In this document: positions 21,913-32,640 of the stretch, in pieces
How positions within the stretch are numbered: position 1 is the stretch's first letter
Layout of the letters: the number at the start of each line of letters is the position of its first letter
Source of the DNA: Parietichytrium sp. I65-24A
Lineage: Eukaryota; Sar; Bigyra; Thraustochytrida; Thraustochytriidae
Assembly: GCA_012862575.1 (NCBI GenBank)
Contig: BLSF01000003.1
Location: 124,001 to 188,000 of the forward strand
DNA length: 64,000 nucleotides
Direction: 5' to 3'
Notes under the pieces: model-generated
Told to the model about the DNA's origin: nothing
Databases searched by the model: none
What the model saw: only the letters and a program-made list of their open reading frames with translations
Program-made: the position numbers and the translations under genes

Positions 21913-22551
21913 TCAGATTTGCGATCGGGTTTGGAAGCAAATGACAAGCGCCGTGGCTTTTGAGTCGACGGAACGAATCAAAAGCGGGGCCACAGCTTCT
22001 GCGCTTTCCAAGATAGTAATGTGCTTTGCGTGTACATCGACGGAATCTCCCAAGCCCGGCTTTGGCCCCGACTTCGAGACGCTCAATTTCCCATCGCAGC
22101 ACAGGATAACCAGCGAGCTGTCACCTTCCGACACCACCTGAAACGGTTCGGATCCCGGTTCCAGGACAACCTTGGTCACCTTGGCGCTGCATTTGTCACG
22201 GCGAGTCATCACATTAAAGTCCACAGTGGGTCCGTTCTCCAATGTGCAATCAACCGCGGTCTCTCCTGCGAAAGAGAAAGGCTCAAACAGTTCCAATTCC
22301 TTGTCCTCGAAGCTTTCGTCGCCATTCTTCAGCTTCAGCTTCATCCCGCTGCCTTCCAGAAGACATATCGTCCTGTCTACTCCACGGAACTCGGAAAAAG
22401 GTCCAGCCACATCCACATTCGCTACGCTCAAACGCCACGAAAACTCGTCAAAGCCACTTGCAGGCGGATACACCGCAACTTCGCGAGTCACCCCGCCGCC
22501 GTTCTTCCACGGCACGCGAGTCAGTGCTTCCAAGTCGATAACCCCCTTCAT
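21913..22551 (-). CDS. HutD/Ves-family cupin-like protein
   Basis: 212 residues when started at the ATG at 22551 (MKGVIDLEALTRVPWKNGGG). The frame is open for 19 more codons upstream, but family members start here. Diagnostic HutD features are VPWKNGGGVTREVAVYPP, the FSWRLSVANVDVAGPFSEF stretch, GVDRTICLLEGSGMKLKL and the EPFSFAGE block. HutD is found with histidine-utilisation operons in bacteria, where its biochemical role is unclear (a small-molecule-binding cupin is suspected). No hut genes are nearby. The eukaryotic copy may be an old bacterial acquisition, which is inference. It is divergent from the Ctf18 gene, 456 bp away. Confidence 0.82.
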   Translation of the reverse strand: MKGVIDLEALTRVPWKNGGGVTREVAVYPPASGFDEFSWRLSVANVDVAGPFSEFRGVDRTICLLEGSGMKLKLKNGDESFEDKELELFEPFSFAGETAVDCTLENGPTVDFNVMTRRDKCSAKVTKVVLEPGSEPFQVVSEGDSSLVILCCDGKLSVSKSGPKPGLGDSVDVHAKHITILESAEAVAPLLIRSVDSKATALVICFQTRSQI

Positions 22552-23007
22552 GTCTCTCCTTCTTTCACCTATATTTATGTCCTCGCCGCGTACACCTCGC
22601 GCTGTCACTCACAGTCAATAATGCTTACTCAACTATTCTTTTCGCAAGTATCCACTCTGAGTTGGACGTGTTTTGTTGTTGTTTTTGGAAAGCGATCTCC
22701 GCACTCACACCCCATTCCATCTATTACTCGCGCCACCACCTTCGACGTCTTCCATTACAGGACTTCATTTACACCCTACTGACGCTAGCTGCTCATTACC
22801 TAGGACCCATAGCTGGCCCACATAGCCACATAGGTAGGAGTAGGAAAATCCCCAAATTCAAAAAATTTCAAATTTGCCTCTCCAGAACAAGTAAAGGGAA
22901 GAGGAACAAAGGGGTACGCGAGGACACTTGGCGTACGCTATAGTTGTGCACAGTCCGCGGATAACGGATAAAGTAGTAACGTAATAACTTCTAACGGTTA
23001 GAAGAGC
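22552..23007. promoter_or_regulatory. Divergent promoter region, HutD-like / CTF18
   Basis: 456 bp between two divergent start codons, so it should carry both promoters. No defined motif can be called. Confidence 0.45.
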
Positions 23008-25845
23008 ATGGCGGACGAGTGGGGCGACCTGGACGATCTGCTCGCGGAAGAGGCAGATCTGTTCCCGGGAGACAACGAAGAGGAGGAAGAGGACGCAGAA
23101 TACGAAGAGTTTTTAAGGTCACAGGGAAATGATGGCCGACAACAGCAAGTATCAGAATCGGAGAATGGCCAATTGAACCAATTGAACCAATTAAATCAAT
23201 TGAACCAAGCAGCGAGTCAATGTTCTGTGCAGAGCAAGGACAATGAAGAATGTGGTGGACTTGTGGGCAATGGAGAGAATGCAAGGACGTCTATGGCGCT
23301 GGAGAGCTCGGATGAGGACAGCGATGCGGGAGGGATAGATGGAGGGGAACCGAATTTGGAAAATAACTCTGATCTGCCACAGCGAAGAAATGTTAGTCTT
23401 CTGGAGCGTCTCAAGGCAAGGCAACGAATCAGACAGGAAATGGCGAACGCACAAAGCATTCATCGAGCCGAAATGAACGACTTTGTGTTCTCTAGGCCTG
23501 GTCACACAGTTGGCGGGGACATTGGCATCACGTTGCCTGGCGGAGATAGGCGATACATTCTCGTCGATACGTTTAGGGACCCTTACCACCCGAACAGCTT
23601 GCTCGGCTCTTCAGTCGACACGAGTGGGATGCACGGATCGACACAACTTTTAGAGCGCCCAATCTCTGAGTTGATGCAAGAGATCGAGGAAGAAGGGTAC
23701 CAGAAGGCTCTTCGCGAAGGGCGCCTTGACAATTTCGAGCGAGAGATGTTGGGAGACGACCTTGATGACGACCTGGCTGCCGATGCAACCAGCAAGGAGC
23801 TCGAAAGACTATCTGGAGAAGAAGGGTTACAAAATAGCTTGTTCACTCAAAAGTACTCCCCCAAAACCTTCTTTGACCTCGTCAGCCACGAGAGAAACAA
23901 CAGGGAGGTCTTGCGCTGGATGACCTCCTGGCACGATTTCGTTTTCAACAAGAAGCAAGGTACTCGACCAGACAAACTTGTCATCATGCTGTGCGGACCT
24001 CCTGGAGCGGGTAAAACGACGCTAGCACACATTGTGGCCCAACATGCAGGCTATCATCCTGTGGAAGTGAACGCCAGTGACGAGCGCACCGGGCCAGTCT
24101 TGGTGAACCGCATCCGAAGCGCTATGGAGATGCATTCCATGTTCGTGAGTGACAAGCCAAACTGTATCATTCTGGACGAGTTTGAAGGAGTCGCTAATCA
24201 AGGTGAGGAGCGCGGCGCGGTAAATGCACTAATTGAGATGCTCAATGCGCCACTGTCAAGGAAGAAAGGAGGCGACGATGGAGATTCCCCCGTTTCAGCC
24301 AAAAAAGACGTCTTCCCCGTCACGAGGCCGATCATCTTGATTTGCAACGACCCCTACGTGAAGGCCCTTCGCCCGGTCAGACGAGTTGCGAAAATGGTGT
24401 GGTTCAAGTCAGTTGGCCGCACGCGGATCACGCAGCGGTTGAAGGAGATTTGCGAGAACGAGAAAATCCTCTGCGCTCATGGCTCTCTCGAGCTGCTCGC
24501 AGACTCTACAGAAAACGATATTCGAAACGCCCTGCACACGCTGGACTTTCTAGTCCGCAACTCCCGACCCGATAGTAGTGGTTTGAGGCTGCTGCGAAGA
24601 GAAGACGTGGAACAGCTTTGCCAAAACGAAAGGGATCGTGCTTCGGACTTGTTTCGCACATGGCGGCTGCTCTTTGCCTGCGATCGTTTCACGCACTTGA
24701 AACGCAGCAAAAAGTTGCATCTCCAGCAACAACCTGGTGCACTCCCCACGTTCCGAAAGTTGACCTTGGCTGAGCGAGATGCAGCAGAGGTGGCCGGATT
24801 TATGCGTACACTGGAGGGACACATGTCAGAGTTCTCTACTTTGCTTGACGGTGTGCACGAAAACATGCTCGAACAGAAACTGCAGAACAGTTCTCTCCAA
24901 AACGCTTCTGACATCCTGCAGATTATCGAAGAGTGCGACATCTTCGCAAACCACGCTCGTTCTCACGGCCATTTTGAACTCAACAAATACCTGCCAACGC
25001 TAGCTTGCAATTTGCGCCACAAATGCAAGACAGAAGTGAGGCCGCAGCAGCTACGTTTTCCGCAGGCGTCTGGCCAACTTGCTCGTACATTGGCAGAGAA
25101 CAACGAGGTCCTCGAAATGGTTGCAGAGGGCGCTGTCATCGGAGGCTTGAAAAACCGGCGCACTCTTTTGCTGGATATTATTTCGCCCCTGCTTGACTTG
25201 ATTAACCCCCACGTGCGGGCAGTGCCGTGGAACCTCTTGAACGCTCGAGAAAGAGTGTCTGTGCAGGCCACAGTGGACGGTCTCAACTCCATGGGGCTCT
25301 CGCTCGTACAAGTATATGAAACAAATGAGAACGGTGCCACCAACCCATTTCAGCGAGCATCGTACCGTCCCGAACCGAGAATCGACAAGCTGGTGACGTT
25401 TTCAGGTCGAAAGCCTTTCGAAGACGGCCACCGACAAATGCCGCCATGGGCGACTTGCGGAATTATTGCTCACCGAATTAAACTTGAGCGCATCAAGTCT
25501 GGGTCTGTGCTTCGCAAAAGCTGCGCAAGTTCTTCTGCTGGCGCGATCGTTTCTCAAAAGGTGCGAACTGGGATGCTCGCCAAAGCAGCGGAAGATTCCA
25601 AGAGCCGCGAGAGACTAGTAGAGAGGGTTGCTACAGACTTTTTCGGCCGTCCAATTAATACTAACAAGCGCGTCCAAGCCCCTGTGGACCATTCTGCAGA
25701 TGCCCAAGGCGAATCTTCAGTGGCGGAAGATGCGGCGCCTGCAATAAAAAGAAAGAAGAATGGCGCAATCTCCTATAGGTTCAATGAAGGACTCACTGAC
25801 GCTGTTCGCCGGCCAGTGTATCTGTCAGAGTGGCTTTCGCATTGA
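23008..25845 (+). CDS. CTF18: Ctf18, alternative RFC clamp-loader large subunit
   Basis: 945 residues, single exon. Ctf18 replaces Rfc1 in a clamp loader that handles PCNA and supports sister-chromatid cohesion and replication-fork checkpoint signalling in the nucleus. The Walker A motif is GPPGAGKTT at 330-338, preceded by the family block KYSPKTFFDLVSHERNNREV. Walker B is IILDEFEGV with D390 and E391, and VNASDERTG precedes it. SRC-equivalent residues and a sensor region follow (PIILICNDPYVKALRPVR). The acidic N-terminus (residues 1-40) and a QLN repeat at 55-68, encoded by a CAATTGAAC repeat at 23170-23207, are disordered-looking. The C-terminal part carries the Ctf18-specific RLLFACDRF, the YLPTLACNLRHKCKTE stretch, and a basic tail before RRPVYLSEWLSH. 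Length and order match the family. Confidence 0.95.
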   Translation: MADEWGDLDDLLAEEADLFPGDNEEEEEDAEYEEFLRSQGNDGRQQQVSESENGQLNQLNQLNQLNQAASQCSVQSKDNEECGGLVGNGENARTSMALESSDEDSDAGGIDGGEPNLENNSDLPQRRNVSLLERLKARQRIRQEMANAQSIHRAEMNDFVFSRPGHTVGGDIGITLPGGDRRYILVDTFRDPYHPNSLLGSSVDTSGMHGSTQLLERPISELMQEIEEEGYQKALREGRLDNFEREMLGDDLDDDLAADATSKELERLSGEEGLQNSLFTQKYSPKTFFDLVSHERNNREVLRWMTSWHDFVFNKKQGTRPDKLVIMLCGPPGAGKTTLAHIVAQHAGYHPVEVNASDERTGPVLVNRIRSAMEMHSMFVSDKPNCIILDEFEGVANQGEERGAVNALIEMLNAPLSRKKGGDDGDSPVSAKKDVFPVTRPIILICNDPYVKALRPVRRVAKMVWFKSVGRTRITQRLKEICENEKILCAHGSLELLADSTENDIRNALHTLDFLVRNSRPDSSGLRLLRREDVEQLCQNERDRASDLFRTWRLLFACDRFTHLKRSKKLHLQQQPGALPTFRKLTLAERDAAEVAGFMRTLEGHMSEFSTLLDGVHENMLEQKLQNSSLQNASDILQIIEECDIFANHARSHGHFELNKYLPTLACNLRHKCKTEVRPQQLRFPQASGQLARTLAENNEVLEMVAEGAVIGGLKNRRTLLLDIISPLLDLINPHVRAVPWNLLNARERVSVQATVDGLNSMGLSLVQVYETNENGATNPFQRASYRPEPRIDKLVTFSGRKPFEDGHRQMPPWATCGIIAHRIKLERIKSGSVLRKSCASSSAGAIVSQKVRTGMLAKAAEDSKSRERLVERVATDFFGRPINTNKRVQAPVDHSADAQGESSVAEDAAPAIKRKKNGAISYRFNEGLTDAVRRPVYLSEWLSH

Positions 25846-26449
25846 GTGCAAATGTTTTTGAAGCAAGAGGAATGTAGATGTAGTGCCACTCTAAATAAAA
25901 GGAATGAAACAGTATGGTGACGTAACATGATGGATCCGAGTCGCCTTCTCCTCTCCTCCAAGCTGAAGGATTTGGAATATTTAAGAATCGAGAACTTACT
26001 TTCACGTGGAGGATTTGAAAATCCGCGGAAACCTTAGCATCGATCTAGTTTGTCTAGTCGTCACGAGTTTCACGAGTGGCAAAAGCAGAAAAGGAATTGT
26101 CTGATGCACAGCGCAGCGCACAATAGATTGCTATTAAAAGTAATAAGTTTATTTCGATTAAGAGAATGATTATAACGTGACGTTTCAATTGCAAAGCTCT
26201 AGGCAAATGCAAACTCCAAGTTCGACACAACCAGTCCCCCTAAGTAGCATACACCTCACAGTGCGTGATCTTAATTTTTGGTCAGCATGGCGGAGAACAT
26301 GTTTCAGGAACTTTTGATCGTCTTTGTGATTGACTAAGAGACAAGACCGGAGAAAAGAAAAATACACAGACTCAAGTAACCGCGGCTTCCGGGACCAGGG
26401 AATATCCCGACTCATACATAGTGGGAACGTTGTCCACCGCTCGAAGCAC
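25846..26449. other. Convergent intergenic, no gene seen
   Basis: This is the 3' flank shared by CTF18 and the phosphoglycerate mutase gene. The short antisense frame at 26185-26493 overlaps the mutase C-terminus and is taken as chance. Confidence 0.6.
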
Positions 26450-27298
26450 TCAGTATGGAGCACAGGTTTGATGTAGCTCATAATCGCGATCAATTGCCCC
26501 GACGTGCTCTGGGAGCCCGGACTCGCTCATATGATCATAGCGATACAAGAGTGGAACACCGGTTGGCGCTAGTAGCTTGCAGTTCTCAGGATCGGACTTC
26601 TCCTTCTTCATTTCGGCGTTGAAGGCATCGAGGTCCATGGCGTCGAGAAACTTAATAAGGGCGCGGATGGCGAAACCATGGCTGCAAAGAAGCACATTTT
26701 TCTGCTCCTTGAGCAACGGAAGGATTTCTTTCTCGAAGAAAGGCACAACGCGATTGTACACATCTTCGGTGGACTCCCCGTTTTCTCCGGGAAACTTTGT
26801 AGAAAAGTCATTTCGCACCTTGTGGAGGAACTGGTTCGAGTATTTTAAAAGGTGCTCCGTCGATGGCATTCCTTGTAGTTCTCCAAAGTGTCGTTCATTG
26901 AGGGCATCGCTGCAAATCATGGGCATCACTGTATTATCCGGGAGGTTCGACACTGCCTTCATGCCCGCTGCGTAGCTGCCATGCCTATCAGCAACAATCG
27001 GTGTGAGGAGGCTGCTGTGTTTGCTGAGCGCAATCATTGCAGTATTTGTCGCCCGCGACAAATTACTGCAGAACACTACATCTAGTGGCACATTTCGCAG
27101 CCTATCGCCAACGTCTAGCGCTTCCTTGATACCTACCTCTGACAGCGCCACATCGTTGGACCCTGCGTAGCGCCAAACTCTGTCCGGCTCCTCCGGCGAG
27201 CGATTCCACATGGACTGCCCGTGTCTCACTAGCACTAAGAGCCCTTTTGAATGCTCCATCCACTTGAGCGGGCCATCTTCAGGCGTCGCGTCGGACAT
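26450..27298 (-). CDS. Phosphoglycerate mutase, cofactor-dependent (histidine phosphatase fold)
   Basis: 282 residues when started at the ATG at 27298 (MSDATPEDGPLKW); the open frame begins upstream only with GTG. It interconverts 3- and 2-phosphoglycerate in glycolysis, or is a close histidine-phosphatase relative. The phospho-acceptor motif is LVRHGQSMWN with H26. Family blocks ALSEVGIKEA, the FCSNLSRATNTA stretch, LNERHFGELQG with E135 and the second histidine LLCSHGFAIR with H207 are in order. NERHFGELQG and the GENGESTEDVYNRV region favour true dPGM over broader phosphatases. The C-terminus ends in TCAPY, without the family's usual long flexible tail. Pyruvate kinase and SNF1 lie further along the same window but are not physically linked. 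Confidence 0.9.
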   Translation of the reverse strand: MSDATPEDGPLKWMEHSKGLLVLVRHGQSMWNRSPEEPDRVWRYAGSNDVALSEVGIKEALDVGDRLRNVPLDVVFCSNLSRATNTAMIALSKHSSLLTPIVADRHGSYAAGMKAVSNLPDNTVMPMICSDALNERHFGELQGMPSTEHLLKYSNQFLHKVRNDFSTKFPGENGESTEDVYNRVVPFFEKEILPLLKEQKNVLLCSHGFAIRALIKFLDAMDLDAFNAEMKKEKSDPENCKLLAPTGVPLLYRYDHMSESGLPEHVGAIDRDYELHQTCAPY

Positions 27299-29343
<2,045 letters not shown>

Positions 29344-30390
29344 ATGGCCCTCGCGAGAAGGCGAGCGAGTGCGAGTGCGAGTGCGGTGTCCGCACTAGTT
29401 GACGGTTTCGGCCGCGCACACAATTACCTGCGGGTGTCGCTGACGGAGAGATGTAACTTGCGGTGCACGTACTGCATGCCGGAAGAAGGCGTGGCGCTGA
29501 AACCGCAAGAGGAGATGTTGTCGAACGAAGAGGTGGTGAGAGTGGCAAAGTGCTTTGTGGAGAACGGCGTGGATAAAGTGCGGCTCACGGGGGGCGAGCC
29601 GCTGATTAGAAGAGACATCGAAGGGCTTTGCAGAGATTTGAAAGGGCTGGGACTGCGAGATCTGGCGATTACGACGAATGGGATATTGTTGAAGCGCAAA
29701 TTGGACACGCTGGTTTCGGCAGGGGTGAATTTGATGAATATTAGCCTCGACACGCTTGTGCCTGCCAAATTCGAGCTGATTACGCGGAGAAGAGGTTTCG
29801 ATACTGTACTGGAGTCTATACATCGAGCGAGAGAGAACCCTGGGCTCGATCTAGTCAAGCTCAACTGCGTAGTGAAACGAGGCGTCAATGATGAGGAGAT
29901 AAACGATTTTGTGGCGATGACGGAGCACTTTCCAAATTTTGAGGTTCGATTTATTGAGTACATGCCTTTTGAAGGAAACAAGTGGAAGTCAAAGTCTATG
30001 CTGCCTTACTTTGAAATGGTGGATATTATTCGGAAAAAGTACCCCACGTTTGAGCGCACCAAAAACCTGGACGGTGCCAACACAGTGTCGAAATCATGGC
30101 AAGTGCCAGGTTTTGCTGGTCGGGTGGGGTTCATTTCCTCTATGAGCGATCATTTTTGTGGCACCTGCAACAGACTTCGCTTGACAGCAGACGGCAATCT
30201 CAAAGCCTGCTTGTTCGGAGAGGACGAGATATCGCTGCGAGATGCCCTCAGGCAAGGCGCTTCAGACGAAGACTTGGTTTCGCTCATGGCACAAGCTGTG
30301 AGCCGTAAACACGAGAAGCTTGGAGGTCACGACAATCCAGAGTCCATCGCAAACGGGAAGAACAGGGCCATGGTCCTTATTGGAGGCTGA
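29344..30390 (+). CDS. moaA: GTP 3',8-cyclase (MoaA/Cnx2/MOCS1A), radical SAM
   Basis: First step of molybdenum-cofactor synthesis: converts GTP to 3',8-cyclo-dihydro-GTP; in eukaryotes it is mitochondrial. The 348-residue model starts at the ATG at 29344. The radical-SAM cluster is CNLRCTYC (C37, C41, C44), then LTGGEPLIRRD, TTNGILL, the GVNLMNISLDTL region and FIEYMPFEGNKW. The C-terminal second 4Fe-4S site is present (FCGTCNRLRLTADGNLKACL). The protein ends MVLIGG, and the GG terminus is needed by the family. The first 25 residues are rich in Arg, Ala and Ser (MALARRRASASASAV), which fits a short mitochondrial presequence. The frame is open upstream to a TTG at 29281. No MoaC is fused or adjacent. 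Convergent with the SNARE gene. Confidence 0.95.
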   Translation: MALARRRASASASAVSALVDGFGRAHNYLRVSLTERCNLRCTYCMPEEGVALKPQEEMLSNEEVVRVAKCFVENGVDKVRLTGGEPLIRRDIEGLCRDLKGLGLRDLAITTNGILLKRKLDTLVSAGVNLMNISLDTLVPAKFELITRRRGFDTVLESIHRARENPGLDLVKLNCVVKRGVNDEEINDFVAMTEHFPNFEVRFIEYMPFEGNKWKSKSMLPYFEMVDIIRKKYPTFERTKNLDGANTVSKSWQVPGFAGRVGFISSMSDHFCGTCNRLRLTADGNLKACLFGEDEISLRDALRQGASDEDLVSLMAQAVSRKHEKLGGHDNPESIANGKNRAMVLIGG

Positions 30391-30636
30391 TTTGCGCGTT
30401 TCAGCTTGCGTCTTCATCTCTCACGATGTTCCAAGAAATGTTCCAAGAAAGTGTAAATATCCAGTCAAGTGAAATGGTACTCACGCTATAAAAAGGCGTT
30501 GTTTGCTTCTCCTTTTTTCGTTTTTGTACACAACTTGTTTGTCTAATAATGTATTCGACTAAAAAACCGAGTCTTCATGCTGAGGGGGTGAGAATAAGTC
30601 GGATTGCGTCCTATTTATACATTTTACGGGCGAAAA

Positions 30637-32640
30637 CTATTTTATCGCTTTTGTGATCTTTAGCATCCCAGCGTTACCGCGCTCTACAGCGCTGGACGTC
30701 CGCTCTAATTGTTCATTCTGTACATCGAGCTCATCGGCCATATGGCTCGCGATGCGCAGATTAGACTGCATTGTGCGCGCAGTTGCTTCGGAGATATCTT
30801 CAGGCCTTGACCTCTGGCGCTCTGCAAGAATCCTAGCTTGTCTCTCTTCCTCTCGGTCCCTCATTTTCATTCGTGCCTCGAATTCTTGCGCAAACCTAGC
30901 AGATTCTGCGGCTTGAGTCTTGGGTCCCCAGCTCATCATATTGCGCAAAGCACCACTTAAATAACCTGCCCGATTGATCCTCTCCGAATACGCAGCGATA
31001 TCGCCAACCGTGGAGGCGTTCTTTTCAGAGCTAACGATTTGCTCTCCTTGTTGAGTTACCCGTTGAAACGACTCGCTCATAATTCCATTCGTTTCGACGG
31101 TCGTTGAATAAATACTATGCCACAGCTCATCGCCTTCGTCAAGTGGCGCGCCCGCGTTGGAACGCGGGGCGCGCAACAAAAGTTCGTCGGTATGCGGTCT
31201 TTTGGCGTAGTTTGAGAGTTTGGCTGCAGGAGTGCCAACGAGCATGCGCACCCAAAGCCTCCTGCGAAAGACTGACCCGCGCTTCGGCTCAACGTACCAG
31301 TTCTCTGCATTTATGGCAGAGCCATATTCCCAGCCCCCCAGATCTGTGTCAGGCCGGTCAATCACTGGAGCCCACTTTGTCGAGGCCCATTCCCACTTGA
31401 CATTTTCCTTCATTTCGCGCTCGTGAATCTCGGCAACTTTGTCCTCAACCTCAGAGGAAATTCCTGATGCGCCATTTCGCGCAGCTGCCAGAATGACCAC
31501 ACGAGCTTCTATAGCACTCATGTTGCTTGCAGGGGATGCCCCCTGCAACTCATCACCAAACTCGTCCCGCCAAATGCTCTCTCCCCAATTCCTCTTCACG
31601 TATGACCAAGACTGCATTTCCCAGGCAGATACTTCCAGGTCATACTCCCCAGTCTGCTTTTTGCGAACTGCCAGCAACGCTTTTACTCGGCGCGTTTCGG
31701 CATTAATAGAGCGCTTCTTGACAGCTGCAACGCCCTTTCCAGCGACCGTGCCTACCAAGCCCCCAGCTGCCGCGCCTATGGCGATTCCAAGTGGCCCGCC
31801 CACTATGCCAATTAGCCCCCCGACCGCCGCCGTCCCAAACCCAGCTTTGGCCGCACCAGTGCCAGCCTGGCGCTTGCGATATGTACTGAGCTCCTGGACA
31901 CCATCGACAGCTTTAGCCAGTGAATCCTCGGTGTTCTCTTCAAGGCGGTCAAAGTCGTCTTGCTGCACTTCGATGAGGGCGCCGACTTCGCTGGCAATCT
32001 CGCGAACCATGGTGGCTGTTCTCGCCACGTTGCGCAACTCGGCGTGTTCCATCTCGCGCGACTGCTGCTCGTCGTACTCGCGTAGGACCAGCTGTGCCCT
32101 GCTCTCTCTGTCCCTGTGCATTTGCATCTGAACCTGCATCTGCGAAACGCGATCAACATCACTCGGCTCTGTATTCTCGCCGTCCATTCCATTTGCAACG
32201 CCGCCCCCCTTGCCACTTGCAAGCTGCCTCTGCCGTTGCCTTTCCTGGCTCTGCTGCATGGCCTGTTGCTTATGATGCGAAGCAGCCACCAACCGCCCAC
32301 GCTTGACCGCCGCAGCAAGCCTTTGCAGCACTGCTTTCACCTGCAGCTTCCGCTCGTAGTCGGCCCTGAGCTTCTTCGCGAATGGCGCATCTTTTGCATC
32401 TCGAAGCGCCTGGCCCAGCGCCGCATGAAACTTCTCGTCCGCGTCAGCTAACAGCCGCGCCGCGTTCTCGCCCGCTGCCACCAGCTCTGCTGCTTTGGAG
32501 TTGTGATTTGAACTCCCGTTGGTGCCACAACTTGTTCGGGAAGCGCGGCCCCCGCCGAGGCTCTCGAGAGCTGCGCTGGCACTCGTAGCTGACTGCGAAA
32601 GGCGCACGAGGTCCACCAGCTGTACGCGGAGGGACTCCAT
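30637..32640 (-). CDS. Three-SNARE (Qa, Qb, Qc) plus dysferlin-domain protein
   Basis: 667 residues from the first ATG at 32640 (the frame is open to a GTG at 32742). Residues 1-120 are helical, Habc-like. A Qa motif at about 199-256 aligns without gaps to syntaxin: HAELRNV, then ALIEVQQDDFDRLEEN with zero-layer Q226. A Gly/Ala-rich hydrophobic stretch (262-306, glycine-zipper-like) could be a membrane hairpin. Residues 335-467 look like a dysferlin module: SAWEMQSWSYV (N part), then WEWASTKW, GWEYG and RRRLWVRML (C part). Residues 505-566 fit a SNAP-25-type Qb helix (TQQGEQI, Q531), and 618-667 a Qc helix (MADELDVQNEQLER, Q641) ending the protein. Known Q-SNARE sets are split over two or three proteins; here all three seem to sit in one chain. 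I infer a membrane-fusion role needing only an R-SNARE partner. Qa, Qc and DysF-C are convincing; Qb and DysF-N less so. Confidence 0.82.
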   Translation of the reverse strand: MESLRVQLVDLVRLSQSATSASAALESLGGGRASRTSCGTNGSSNHNSKAAELVAAGENAARLLADADEKFHAALGQALRDAKDAPFAKKLRADYERKLQVKAVLQRLAAAVKRGRLVAASHHKQQAMQQSQERQRQRQLASGKGGGVANGMDGENTEPSDVDRVSQMQVQMQMHRDRESRAQLVLREYDEQQSREMEHAELRNVARTATMVREIASEVGALIEVQQDDFDRLEENTEDSLAKAVDGVQELSTYRKRQAGTGAAKAGFGTAAVGGLIGIVGGPLGIAIGAAAGGLVGTVAGKGVAAVKKRSINAETRRVKALLAVRKKQTGEYDLEVSAWEMQSWSYVKRNWGESIWRDEFGDELQGASPASNMSAIEARVVILAAARNGASGISSEVEDKVAEIHEREMKENVKWEWASTKWAPVIDRPDTDLGGWEYGSAINAENWYVEPKRGSVFRRRLWVRMLVGTPAAKLSNYAKRPHTDELLLRAPRSNAGAPLDEGDELWHSIYSTTVETNGIMSESFQRVTQQGEQIVSSEKNASTVGDIAAYSERINRAGYLSGALRNMMSWGPKTQAAESARFAQEFEARMKMRDREEERQARILAERQRSRPEDISEATARTMQSNLRIASHMADELDVQNEQLERTSSAVERGNAGMLKITKAIK

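Noticed and set aside
22021-22782. 253-codon plus-strand frame over the HutD gene
   Set aside because: Antisense shadow; the minus strand carries the HutD motifs.
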